From positions 1 through 61,958 of the forward strand of contig NZ_CAJGZV010000003.1 in assembly GCF_904846065.1 (NCBI RefSeq): 61,958 nucleotides of DNA. The letters run 5' to 3'. Shown one piece after another: positions 36,479 through 44,047 of this stretch. The notes beneath the pieces are model-generated. The model did not search any database and had not been told where the DNA came from. It worked only from the letters and a program-made list of their open reading frames with translations. The position numbers and the translations under genes were made by a program. This DNA comes from Psychrobacter immobilis (lineage in GTDB: Bacteria; Pseudomonadota; Gammaproteobacteria; Pseudomonadales; Moraxellaceae). Positions within the stretch are counted from its first letter, which is position 1. Each line of letters begins with the position of its first letter.

Positions 36479-37393
36479 ATGAAAATAGCCAAATCGCTGA
36501 CCAGTACCACGCTATTAAGTGGCGTGATGTTCCTAACGGCATGTACCACATTCGCCAGTCCAGCAACGAGTCCCAACGCTGGAAAACAGACGGCAACCAA
36601 TACTGTGCAATTTCAGCAAATCCGTAATGCCACAATTAAGCTTAATTATGCGGGCACCACTTTTTTAGTGGATCCTATGCTAGCACCTAAAAACGCTTAT
36701 CCAGGGTTTGCAGACACATTGAATAGCGAAATCCGCTATCCAGTGGTCGATTTGCCGATATCTGTTGCAGAAGTGCTTAAAGCAGATGCCATTATCTTGA
36801 CGCATTTACATGCTGACCATTGGGATGATGCCGCACGTAACCTCGTCCCTCGTAATATGCCAATTTTTACTCAAAATGAAGCCGATGCGGCAACTGTGCG
36901 TAAAGATGGCTTTACCGATGTCAGAATATTGACACAGCAAGGGGTTGTGTTTAAAGGCACGAGAATCAATAAAACCATTGGACAACATGGTACTGATGAG
37001 ATGTACAAGGTTCCAGCACTTGCTCAGGCACTTGGCAAAACGATGGGTATTGTGTTCCAAAAACCAAACTATAAGACAGTTTATGTTGCGGGAGATACCA
37101 TTTGGGATAAGCAAGTAGAGAGTGCACTTACTCGCTACAAGCCTGATGCGGTCATCCTAAATACAGGATATGCGAAGCTGACTACTTTCGTTGATGACTC
37201 TATTATCATGGGAAAAGACGATGTATACCGCGCGTATAAATTCTCTCCTAATGCTCAGATAATTAACGTACACATGGATACGGTCAATCATGGAGCACTG
37301 TCGAAAGCAGAGCTACGCCGCTTTATCGAGGAAAAACATCTGGATAAACAACGTGTACTTGTTCCCGATGATGGTCAAACTTACAAGTTTTAG
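36479..37393 (+). CDS. Metallo-beta-lactamase-fold hydrolase, putative lipoprotein
   Basis: A 304-residue protein with a lipoprotein-type signal (MKIAKSLTSTTLLSGVMF, then LTAC with the cysteine near residue 22) and an MBL-fold domain with the metal-binding motif LTHLHADHWDD, later GDTIWD, and a C-terminal His in MDTVNHGAL. It resembles UlaG-like hydrolases. The lipobox would make it a client of the plasmid's lipoprotein enzymes. It lies between the isochorismatase-like and LLM oxidoreductase genes and is probably cotranscribed. The substrate is unknown. Confidence 0.85.
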   Translation: MKIAKSLTSTTLLSGVMFLTACTTFASPATSPNAGKQTATNTVQFQQIRNATIKLNYAGTTFLVDPMLAPKNAYPGFADTLNSEIRYPVVDLPISVAEVLKADAIILTHLHADHWDDAARNLVPRNMPIFTQNEADAATVRKDGFTDVRILTQQGVVFKGTRINKTIGQHGTDEMYKVPALAQALGKTMGIVFQKPNYKTVYVAGDTIWDKQVESALTRYKPDAVILNTGYAKLTTFVDDSIIMGKDDVYRAYKFSPNAQIINVHMDTVNHGALSKAELRRFIEEKHLDKQRVLVPDDGQTYKF

Positions 37394-37486
37394 TCTTTTG
37401 AAAGTCAATTGTTAGAAGCTTTTTTGTGTGGCAATGCCCAAAGTGTGTTGCCATGCATAATCAATATTATACAGATGAGATTGTTT

Positions 37487-38554
37487 ATGAATATTTCAAA
37501 TCATTCTGGCAACGCCCCTTTTGTTCTTTCAGTGCTCGACAATGCCTTCACTGGTGTTGGCCACACAATAGAGAACACCATTCAAGAGATGATCGCTCTT
37601 GCCAAACTGGCGGATAAAAGAGGGTTTCAGCGGTTTTGGATGTCTGAACACCATGCGATGCCGGGCGCCGCGGTTCCTTCTCCGCAGATGATGGTGGCTC
37701 GGCTGACTGGTGAAACCGAGCGCATTAGGCTTGGTGCAGGCGGCATCATGCTACCGAATCATGTGCCTTTGGTGGTCGCTGAACAATTTGGGATGCTCGA
37801 TGCGATGGCGCCAGGACGAATTGATCTTGGTTTGGGACGGGCGCCCGGTACGGACGGCGCAACGGCGTCAGCTTTGCGTCGTCACCATGCGGCGAACGAT
37901 GAATTTCCTCAGCAAGTCGCAGAATTATTGGGCTTTTTAGAAAACAGTTTTCCAAAAGACCATCCTTACAGTGAGGTTCATGCGGTGCCAGGCCCATGGC
38001 AAGCTGAGCAAAATCGAGTGCCACCATCGAAGACTGCCACTGATGTGTGGATTTTGGGTTCATCGACCTATTCAGCACATATGGCAGCAAAGCTGGGTAG
38101 ACCTTATGCATTCGCTCTACAGTTTGGCAGTGCTGATGTCTTAAGTGCCATGCGCATTTACCGAGAGAACTTCCGTCCCTCAAAAATTCTAGCCAAGCCA
38201 TATAGTTTGGTCAGTATTGGAGCGATTGCAGATGAAGACCCTGTAGAGGCATGGCGCCAATCAACGTCGTCTGCTATGGCAATGTTAAGAATGTTCCAAC
38301 GTAAACCTTTTGCTTTACTGCCACCTGATGAAGTAGCGGCTTTTCAAGGTAGTATACAAGAGCGCCAGGTTATTGAGCAGTATACTAATCAAACCCTGCA
38401 TGGCACTGCTGCCGAGGTCGCTAAAGGTTTAGAGAGTCTTCAGGAGCAGACAGGTGTCGACGAGGTCATGTTGGTTGTTCAAGGTTATTCGCGTCGCGCC
38501 CAATCGCGCACTGTTGAGCTAATCGCAGATCACTATGATATGCCAAGTCACTAG
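37487..38554 (+). CDS. LLM-class flavin-dependent oxidoreductase
   Basis: A 355-residue protein of the bacterial-luciferase-like monooxygenase family: LSVLDN near the start, RFWMSEHHAM, GAGGIMLPNH and RIDLGLGRAPGTD are conserved blocks of the F420/FMN-binding TIM barrel. The open frame starts earlier, but ATG 37487 gives the normal family length; ATG 37475 is also possible. Third gene after the GlxA-controlled promoter. It may oxidise the compound that the neighbouring hydrolases act on. Confidence 0.88.
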   Translation: MNISNHSGNAPFVLSVLDNAFTGVGHTIENTIQEMIALAKLADKRGFQRFWMSEHHAMPGAAVPSPQMMVARLTGETERIRLGAGGIMLPNHVPLVVAEQFGMLDAMAPGRIDLGLGRAPGTDGATASALRRHHAANDEFPQQVAELLGFLENSFPKDHPYSEVHAVPGPWQAEQNRVPPSKTATDVWILGSSTYSAHMAAKLGRPYAFALQFGSADVLSAMRIYRENFRPSKILAKPYSLVSIGAIADEDPVEAWRQSTSSAMAMLRMFQRKPFALLPPDEVAAFQGSIQERQVIEQYTNQTLHGTAAEVAKGLESLQEQTGVDEVMLVVQGYSRRAQSRTVELIADHYDMPSH

Positions 38555-38866
38555 ATCTTGTTAAGAATAATGATATTAAAAGGTTAGCAAAGAGCTTAAA
38601 GCCTAACCATTAAGCTTGTTGTTAGGTATGCCAGCAGTAATCCCTATTCCCATAAAGGTACATTATGGTAAATAAATCGGTTGAATATATTGCTAGATAT
38701 AGCACACAGCCAAAGGTGAGAATATTAAATAGGTTAGGTTTTCTGCATAATACTAAATAAAGCTAGATTCAGCTCACTCTATTTATCTTATTGACGCTTA
38801 GCTATTTACTTACATAATATTTCCTATTATCATACATCAAATTGATGTCAATATATCGGAAATATT
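38555..38866. other. Gene-free stretch before the XRE-ImmA module
   Basis: No supported gene. Just before the next gene, AATATTTCC (about 38817-38825) and GGAAATATT (38857-38865) form widely spaced inverted half-sites that may be the operator and ribosome site of the module. Confidence 0.45.
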
Positions 38867-39502
38867 ATGTTTTCACTACAACCAGCTTTTGATCATACTT
38901 CAGATAAATTTATTGATGAAACTTCTGAGGTCGTTAGTGCTCTTGCTGCCATCCACCCCAGTCTTACAACTCAACTAGTTTACGAAGTGATTCTGGCTGC
39001 TAATGAAAAAACCCAACATGTTGGAACATCCTTTCCAACAAATGCTTTATTAGCGATGTGGCAGTTTCATATTTCAGGCTTTCTTAGAGAGAAATTATGC
39101 TCTTTTGGTTGGACCAAAGTTGATGGCAAGGGAGGAGTCGCATATGTAATATCGCCGTGTAAGGAGCATGCAATCCGTGTCTTTGCAGGTAATAAGTATG
39201 TAGGCTTAAGAGATGGAAGCGTAAGCAATAAATCGATTAAAGGTAGTACTCTTAAAGATGATATTTATCCTTTACTAAATTCTGATAAGGGAACGACCAT
39301 TTGGACTTTACTTCATTACCGATTTGGTGAGTTAATGAGATTAGAGCTTTCACAGCCAAAATCATTTGCAAAAGGTAAGATTGATGACTGGAGTACGCGT
39401 ATTAAACTTCCTGATATCAAATTCAACATTCCTACAACACCACGTATGAAAGATAAAGTAGAAGTAGGTGTAGTTCCTGTCAAGCGTAAGAAAAAAGCTT
39501 AA
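38867..39502 (+). CDS. Conserved-looking protein of unknown function, partner of XRE-ImmA gene
   Basis: A 211-residue soluble protein I do not recognise. It has an N-terminal helical region, a central basic/aromatic segment (FGWTKVDGKGGVAYVISP) and a very basic tail ending VKRKKKA, which suggests nucleic-acid contact. There is no signal peptide or membrane helix. It starts a two-gene unit, 18 bp before the XRE-ImmA/IrrE gene, so the two are surely cotranscribed. This pairing resembles XRE-COG2856 toxin-antitoxin or anti-phage modules, in which the metallopeptidase-regulator controls its partner. Confidence 0.6.
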   Translation: MFSLQPAFDHTSDKFIDETSEVVSALAAIHPSLTTQLVYEVILAANEKTQHVGTSFPTNALLAMWQFHISGFLREKLCSFGWTKVDGKGGVAYVISPCKEHAIRVFAGNKYVGLRDGSVSNKSIKGSTLKDDIYPLLNSDKGTTIWTLLHYRFGELMRLELSQPKSFAKGKIDDWSTRIKLPDIKFNIPTTPRMKDKVEVGVVPVKRKKKA

Positions 39503-39520
39503 TTACCTTAAGGCTAATAT

Positions 39521-40606
39521 ATGTTTAATCCAAATCGATTACAATTTGCAATCGATAGGCGGGCTGTGAGCAAAGCCGAATTAGCAGAAAAGCTAAATAT
39601 TACTCCTAGAACATTAACAAATTACCTAAATGGAAATACTGAGCCTAATTTAGTTGATCTTTCAAGGGTGCTAAGCTTGCCTATCGATTTTTTTAAAGGC
39701 AGTGATTTACCAATTATTGATGAACATAGCGTCAGTTTTAGATCTCGTTCTAGAATGACTAAGAAAGTCAAAGCTGAGGCTTTAACTTATGGCGTAACCG
39801 GCTTTATGCTTAATGATTGGTTTGAAGAAGAATTTGAGCTTGTTCAATCAGAACTTCCTGATTTGTCACACTTGTCTCCTGAAGAGGCGGCTAATACGCT
39901 TCGCTATGACTGGGGTTTAGGGGATAAACCTATTGGAAACTTAATTGCTCTATTAGAATCAAGGGGTATACGCATCTTTTCGATTTTTGTAAAATCGGAA
40001 TACATTGATGCTTTCAGCGTTTGGTATGATGACAAGCCTTTTATATTTTTGAATAACCAAAAAACTATGGAGAGAAGCCGTTTTGACGCATGTCATGAAT
40101 TAGGTCATTTGGTTAGAGATATCTATAGCATGAAAATGTCTGAAAGTTTTGGTGAACCACTTGAAGAAGATTTAGATTCTAAAGTAGTTGAAAGATGTGC
40201 AGACGAGTTTGCATCTGCGTTCTTGATGCCCGAGGTTGCATTGATGGAATATAAGCATGTAAACCCTACTATAAACAATCTCATTGAGCTGAAAAAAGTG
40301 TTCGGTGTATCTTTAGTTGCATTGGCATATAGAATGCATAAACTAGGATTTATAAGTGAGTGGATTTACACAAGAGTTCTTTGTCCACAAATTGCAAAAT
40401 ACAATTATCGTAAATCAGAGCCTTATCCAATGGGTAGAGAAATTTCCCAAGTACTCAATACCATAACCAAGGAACTAAATTCAGAAGGAATAAGTTTAGA
40501 TGATATTGCTAAAAACATTCATCTTAGAAAAGCTGATATAACTCCATTATTATTTCAACTTGCTGAAAATACAAAGCCTGTTCATTTGTTTCAAGTTTTA
40601 AAATGA
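39521..40606 (+). CDS. XRE helix-turn-helix / ImmA-IrrE metallopeptidase
   Basis: A 361-residue fusion: an N-terminal XRE DNA-binding domain (SKAELAEKLNITPRTLTNYLNG, about residues 18-39), a linker, and a COG2856 ImmA/IrrE-type zinc peptidase with DACHELGHLVRD (HExxH-like) and a downstream ADEFASAFLMP glutamate motif. Such proteins cleave or relieve repressors in ICE and phage systems, or act as antitoxin-regulators. It follows the unknown gene at 38867. A C-terminal about 90-residue extension is helical. Role here: control of the module, or a plasmid defence or maintenance function. Confidence 0.85.
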   Translation: MFNPNRLQFAIDRRAVSKAELAEKLNITPRTLTNYLNGNTEPNLVDLSRVLSLPIDFFKGSDLPIIDEHSVSFRSRSRMTKKVKAEALTYGVTGFMLNDWFEEEFELVQSELPDLSHLSPEEAANTLRYDWGLGDKPIGNLIALLESRGIRIFSIFVKSEYIDAFSVWYDDKPFIFLNNQKTMERSRFDACHELGHLVRDIYSMKMSESFGEPLEEDLDSKVVERCADEFASAFLMPEVALMEYKHVNPTINNLIELKKVFGVSLVALAYRMHKLGFISEWIYTRVLCPQIAKYNYRKSEPYPMGREISQVLNTITKELNSEGISLDDIAKNIHLRKADITPLLFQLAENTKPVHLFQVLK

Positions 40607-40783
40607 AGTGAGATTGTCAGTCAAAATTGATAGCTGCTTTCGCTTTGTTACTCTTAATTCAACTACTCAAGCATGCATATGGGCGATCATTAAATCAAAA
40701 AATGAATGCCCATACGTACCAATCTCATTATTATTAATGGTAAGCACTTAGCTATTTACGGCTATACTTTATACTAAACCTAG

Positions 40784-40828
40784 GAACCGCCCCAAATATA
40801 TCAGTATCCGATATATTTGGGGCGGTTC
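40784..40828. terminator. Perfect 19-bp inverted repeat after the XRE-ImmA module
   Basis: GAACCGCCCCAAATATATC (40784-40802) is perfectly repeated in reverse at 40810-40828 around a 7-base loop. Only a short T-run follows, so it is either a terminator between converging operons or a protein-binding dyad. Confidence 0.65.
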
Positions 40829-40968
40829 AATTTTGCCATTGTTGTGTTCTTTGCACCTTGCTTCTGCGTCTGGCTTAAGAAAATAAGCATTCGATGATAC
40901 TGAAGCGTTTCATAGCATTCAATAACATGTATAGTTTTTTGAATTTTTTATACATGTCCTTTTAATAA

Positions 40969-40993
40969 GCATAAAAAATCCGATTTTTTATGC
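40969..40993 (-). terminator. Terminator of the parA operon
   Basis: GCATAAAAAATC pairs with GATTTTTTATGC directly at the stop of the small partition gene (minus strand). A second dyad, ACATGTATA/TATACATGT, lies just beyond at 40926-40956. Confidence 0.7.
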
Positions 40994-41203
40994 CTATCGC
41001 TCAACCAACTTTTCCTCAATCATCTCAGTCAACAGCTCAGTAACCGTTTTGCGGCTCTCAAGCGCATATCGTTTGAGCGCAATGTGCTTATCTTCATCTA
41101 GATTGAAATTCACTCGTACCGTCTTTTTGGAACTATCCGTCACATCTGATAGAGCTAACTGATCCTTAACGTTCTTACTAGGACGACCTGCTGATAAACT
41201 CAT
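40994..41203 (-). CDS. Ribbon-helix-helix partition protein (ParG-like)
   Basis: A 69-residue protein with a flexible basic N-terminus and a C-terminal ribbon-helix-helix fold (KTVRVNFNLDEDKHIALKRYA, then ESRKTVTELLTEMIEEKL). It is encoded three bases after parA, as centromere-binding partners of small ParA proteins are. In the TP228 ParFG system the RHH protein ParG binds ACTC boxes at the centromere and represses its operon. The AT-rich 8-bp arrays at 29959 and 41873 are its likely targets. Confidence 0.8.
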   Translation of the reverse strand: MSLSAGRPSKNVKDQLALSDVTDSSKKTVRVNFNLDEDKHIALKRYALESRKTVTELLTEMIEEKLVER

Positions 41204-41206
41204 AAC

Positions 41207-41845
41207 TTACTCCTCACCAAAAAATGTTTGAATCTCACTGACCAATGCGCTTATCTCTTGTATGGCATTGCTATTAGGCGATTCGGTATCAAATACTGTC
41301 TTACCAAGGGCAGCACTGTTAGGGTAAGCAACTCGCTGCATCACTCTGGTCTTTAGCACCGGAAGATTGTAATCAAGTAATGCTGTCGCTACCTCCTTAC
41401 CTATATTGGTGTTTTGAATGGCACGTGATACGACAAACGCCGCCTTTAGTTTGCCATCCATCATTTCAATACGCTGCTGCACCAAATCAACCAAATCACT
41501 GGTTGCCCAGATATCGTAGGGGCTCGGCTGCACCGGAATCAATATAAAATCAGCGGCTTTAATAGCTGAAATGGCCAAACTGGTGGCTTGCGGTGACCCA
41601 TCGATCACCACGTACTCTTTATCAGAGACGCTTTTTAAATCTTTATCAAGCGTTGGTCTATCGAGCCCGATCACCGGTACCGGATTGTCTTCATCAACTG
41701 CCCTCCAGTCACGCGCACTGCCCTGTTGGTCACTATCTACCAGCAGCACACTATGACCTTTTAGCTGTAGTCCCCGTGCTAAATGCGTTGCAATGGTGGT
41801 CTTACCGCTGCCGCCCTTCTGATTCAATACCGCAATTACCTTCAT
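41207..41845 (-). CDS. parA: Partition ATPase ParA (type Ib, ParF-like)
   Basis: A 212-residue Walker-type ATPase with the deviant Walker A motif KGGSGKTT near the N-terminus, DSDQQGSARDW, and VVIDGSPQ. It lacks an N-terminal DNA-binding domain, so it is type Ib, close in size to ParF. It moves plasmid copies on a dynamic ATPase gradient with the RHH partner encoded downstream. CAGGGA lies about nine bases before the start. An 11-copy 8-bp array sits 28 bp upstream. Confidence 0.93.
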   Translation of the reverse strand: MKVIAVLNQKGGSGKTTIATHLARGLQLKGHSVLLVDSDQQGSARDWRAVDEDNPVPVIGLDRPTLDKDLKSVSDKEYVVIDGSPQATSLAISAIKAADFILIPVQPSPYDIWATSDLVDLVQQRIEMMDGKLKAAFVVSRAIQNTNIGKEVATALLDYNLPVLKTRVMQRVAYPNSAALGKTVFDTESPNSNAIQEISALVSEIQTFFGEE

Positions 41846-41872
41846 AAATACAGATCCCTGTAGTATGTATTG

Positions 41873-41960
41873 AGTATATAAGTATATAAGTATATAAGTA
41901 TATAAGTATATAAGTATATAAGTATATAAGTATATAAGTATATAAGTATATAAGTATATA
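41873..41960. repeat. 11-copy perfect 8-bp array upstream of parA
   Basis: Eleven perfect AGTATATA units (88 bp). On the parA sense strand they read ACTTATAT, that is an ACTT tetramer plus AT-rich spacer. The position just upstream of parA fits an operator and/or centromere for the RHH partner. The unit length is the same as that of the array at 29959 but the tetramer differs by one base. Confidence 0.9.
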
Positions 41961-42217
41961 AGTATAACTAAAAATGTACGTCACATCATTACTAATAGCA
42001 ATATCTTATAGTAAAAATAGCATCGTCTTTTCTAACGAGCGTATATCCATCATGATGGACGTCCTGTATCAAAGACAGTATCATAAACTGCCTACTACTA
42101 GATAAATTGTCGCTATTGGATATCAATTTGAGCTACTAAAAGCAATACTTCATCAGCTCATATTCGTTATAATCCGCTCACCAATCAAAAACCACTAATA
42201 TGAATGAGGGAACCACT
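41961..42217. other. Divergent intergenic region between parA array and XRE gene
   Basis: No gene seen. It probably holds the promoters of parA (leftward) and of the small XRE regulator (rightward). Confidence 0.4.
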
Positions 42218-42442
42218 ATGGTGAAGTGTCACTTATCGACCATCATGGGTGAAAGACGCCTTAAAATTGCCGATATCTCAAGAGATACTGGTATCAATCG
42301 TGGCACCATTACTCGCATGTATCATGAAGAAGCCACCCGCGTTGATCTAGATGTCATCGAGTCTTTATGTACTTATCTTAGAATCAATGTTGGTGATTTA
42401 TACGAAATCATAAACGAGGACAGCAGTGAGTCACCAGCATAA
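42218..42442 (+). CDS. Small Cro/CI-type (XRE) regulator
   Basis: A 74-residue helix-turn-helix protein of the Cro/C1-type HTH_26 group: IADISRDTGINRGTITRMY, followed by DVIESLCTYLRINVGDLYEI. ATG 42218 is chosen because GAGGG lies seven bases upstream; an in-frame ATG at 42200 is less well placed. It stands alone between partition and mobilisation genes and probably controls plasmid functions. Confidence 0.85.
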   Translation: MVKCHLSTIMGERRLKIADISRDTGINRGTITRMYHEEATRVDLDVIESLCTYLRINVGDLYEIINEDSSESPA

Positions 42443-42597
42443 ATAACGTTATCATGAGCTGTAATTGTCTTTAAACGAATAAAAAGACCTACAGAAGGTT
42501 ATTTTCTCTTGCAATAGATTAAAATATAGGTATAATTTGACCTGTAGTAAGTCATTTTACTTATTATATGCACATAATAATCTATAGGAGAATACCA

Positions 42598-42873
42598 ATG
42601 AATAACAATCTATCTCGGCTCAATAGCTGCACATGGTTTAGTGAACAGACTAAAACGTTAGCCTCTCAGCTGTTATTAAACTTACAAATACAGCAAGGCG
42701 TACAGCTGGCAACCCTACTTGGTGTTGACCCCATTCTTTATAATGGTGAAGCGGTTTATGTCTGGGTGCAACGACAGCTAGATGACGGTCTTATCGTTGA
42801 CGATTATGCGTTAAGCACCCTTGAAACTGCTTTTATAGAGTTGGTCACAGCTCACACTGACCAAGCAGCGTAA
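42598..42873 (+). CDS. Small plasmid protein of unknown function
   Basis: A 91-residue soluble, mostly helical protein with no recognised domain. TAGGAG lies seven bases before ATG 42598, which is preferred over an upstream start at 42568. A terminator (42927-42960) follows. Its own promoter (TATAAT-like sequence near 42530) suggests a single-gene unit. Location by the mobilisation genes suggests a backbone role. Confidence 0.65.
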   Translation: MNNNLSRLNSCTWFSEQTKTLASQLLLNLQIQQGVQLATLLGVDPILYNGEAVYVWVQRQLDDGLIVDDYALSTLETAFIELVTAHTDQAA

Positions 42874-42926
42874 TGGCTTTAGCTTATATTTACAGACAAC
42901 TTGTTTAACAAGAAACAGTAACCCTT

Positions 42927-42960
42927 AAAGCCAGATAAAGTGTCATTATCTGGCTTTTTA
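42927..42960 (+). terminator. Terminator after the 42598 gene
   Basis: AAAGCCAGATAA (42927-42938) pairs perfectly with TTATCTGGCTTT (42946-42957), followed by T's. Confidence 0.88.
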
Positions 42961-43060
42961 ATATAGACAAAGATAACGACAATCAAAAAAGCTTTTTTCA
43001 GTCTTATATGTCTCAGAAGACGCACTTTTGGGCAATATAGCTTACTATTACCATACGCCT

Positions 43061-44017
43061 TTACTCAGTCGGCTCTGCACGCGGCACCCCAGCTATTTTA
43101 TAATAAACAAAGCCTCTCTCATCTCTCAAAACACTTTTACTGTCTGCTCTAACGCACCAGCTGATTGCATCAGGCTGCGCTTCATTAACATCACAAGCCA
43201 AAATAATCTGCTGACTTTGAGCGTTATCAAATGCCTGCTTCCACCCCGTTTCAAGCTCATCGATGCCGCGCTGTAGCTCTGCTTGCTGGTATCTCATCTC
43301 TGCAATCTCATCAAAGCTTGGCACATACCAAAATACCAGGGCCACCAAACTTATTATCACAGCCATCGTACCCGCTGCGACAACGGCTGCAATCCTTTTA
43401 ATACTCATAGTCTCAATGGACTTATGAATTTTGTCCAAGTCTTTACTAGCTCTACCCTCGACCTGCTCAATTCGCGTTTTGGTGGTGGTCTCAAAGGTCT
43501 CAATATCTTCAATAATCTGCTTATGACCAGCTTGGTACTGATTGGTGAATAGGGCTAGATTGTCAGCGCTTGCGCTAAGTTTATCAGCAACTCCTTGCAT
43601 GGTACTCACTTGTACCTCTATGCTGTCGTTTTTAGCAGTGACCACCGACTGTACAGCCGTATCAATCTGCTGTTTCATATCGGTGATAATGCCCGCTATT
43701 TTGTTGTCATAACGACTTGGCATCTCATTGTCAGTGAAAGCAGTCACTGCCGCTTGTAGCTGCTTTAACACGAGTTCTTGATACTGACTCAATGCCTGCG
43801 AAGTCGTGCTTGCGCTACCACCTAATTCTTCAATGGCAGAAGACACCTCACTCACCTTGCTATCAATACCGCTAAGCGAACGCTCAAGCCGCCTCGCTAC
43901 CGCATCATCGGCTCGCTTAATCAGCTCACGCAAGGCCCCAATGACCGGAGTCAATGAAGTCACTAGGTTAACAAGTTGATCGTGTATGTCTTGCTCAGTG
44001 CGGTCATTTTTATTCAT
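43061..44017 (-). CDS. Coiled-coil membrane protein, probable mobilisation accessory (MobB-like)
   Basis: A 318-residue protein with long coiled-coil stretches (about residues 45-205, with DNEMPSRYDNKIAGII near the middle), one membrane helix (about residues 209-232, VAAGTMAVIISLVALVFWYV) and a short C-terminal domain. It is encoded 30 bp after the relaxase and so belongs to the same operon. RSF1010 MobB is a membrane accessory that helps the relaxase reach the conjugation apparatus; this protein has a similar position and layout. That role is inference. Confidence 0.65.
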   Translation of the reverse strand: MNKNDRTEQDIHDQLVNLVTSLTPVIGALRELIKRADDAVARRLERSLSGIDSKVSEVSSAIEELGGSASTTSQALSQYQELVLKQLQAAVTAFTDNEMPSRYDNKIAGIITDMKQQIDTAVQSVVTAKNDSIEVQVSTMQGVADKLSASADNLALFTNQYQAGHKQIIEDIETFETTTKTRIEQVEGRASKDLDKIHKSIETMSIKRIAAVVAAGTMAVIISLVALVFWYVPSFDEIAEMRYQQAELQRGIDELETGWKQAFDNAQSQQIILACDVNEAQPDAISWCVRADSKSVLRDERGFVYYKIAGVPRAEPTE

Positions 44018-44047
44018 AGTAAGTACTCATTATTATAATCATCACAA

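Noticed and set aside
41802..41984. Minus-strand frame of 60 codons made of repeated Tyr-Ile-Leu residues
   Set aside because: It is an artefact of reading through the 11-copy AGTATATA array into parA; there is no ribosome site and the frame depends on repeat number.
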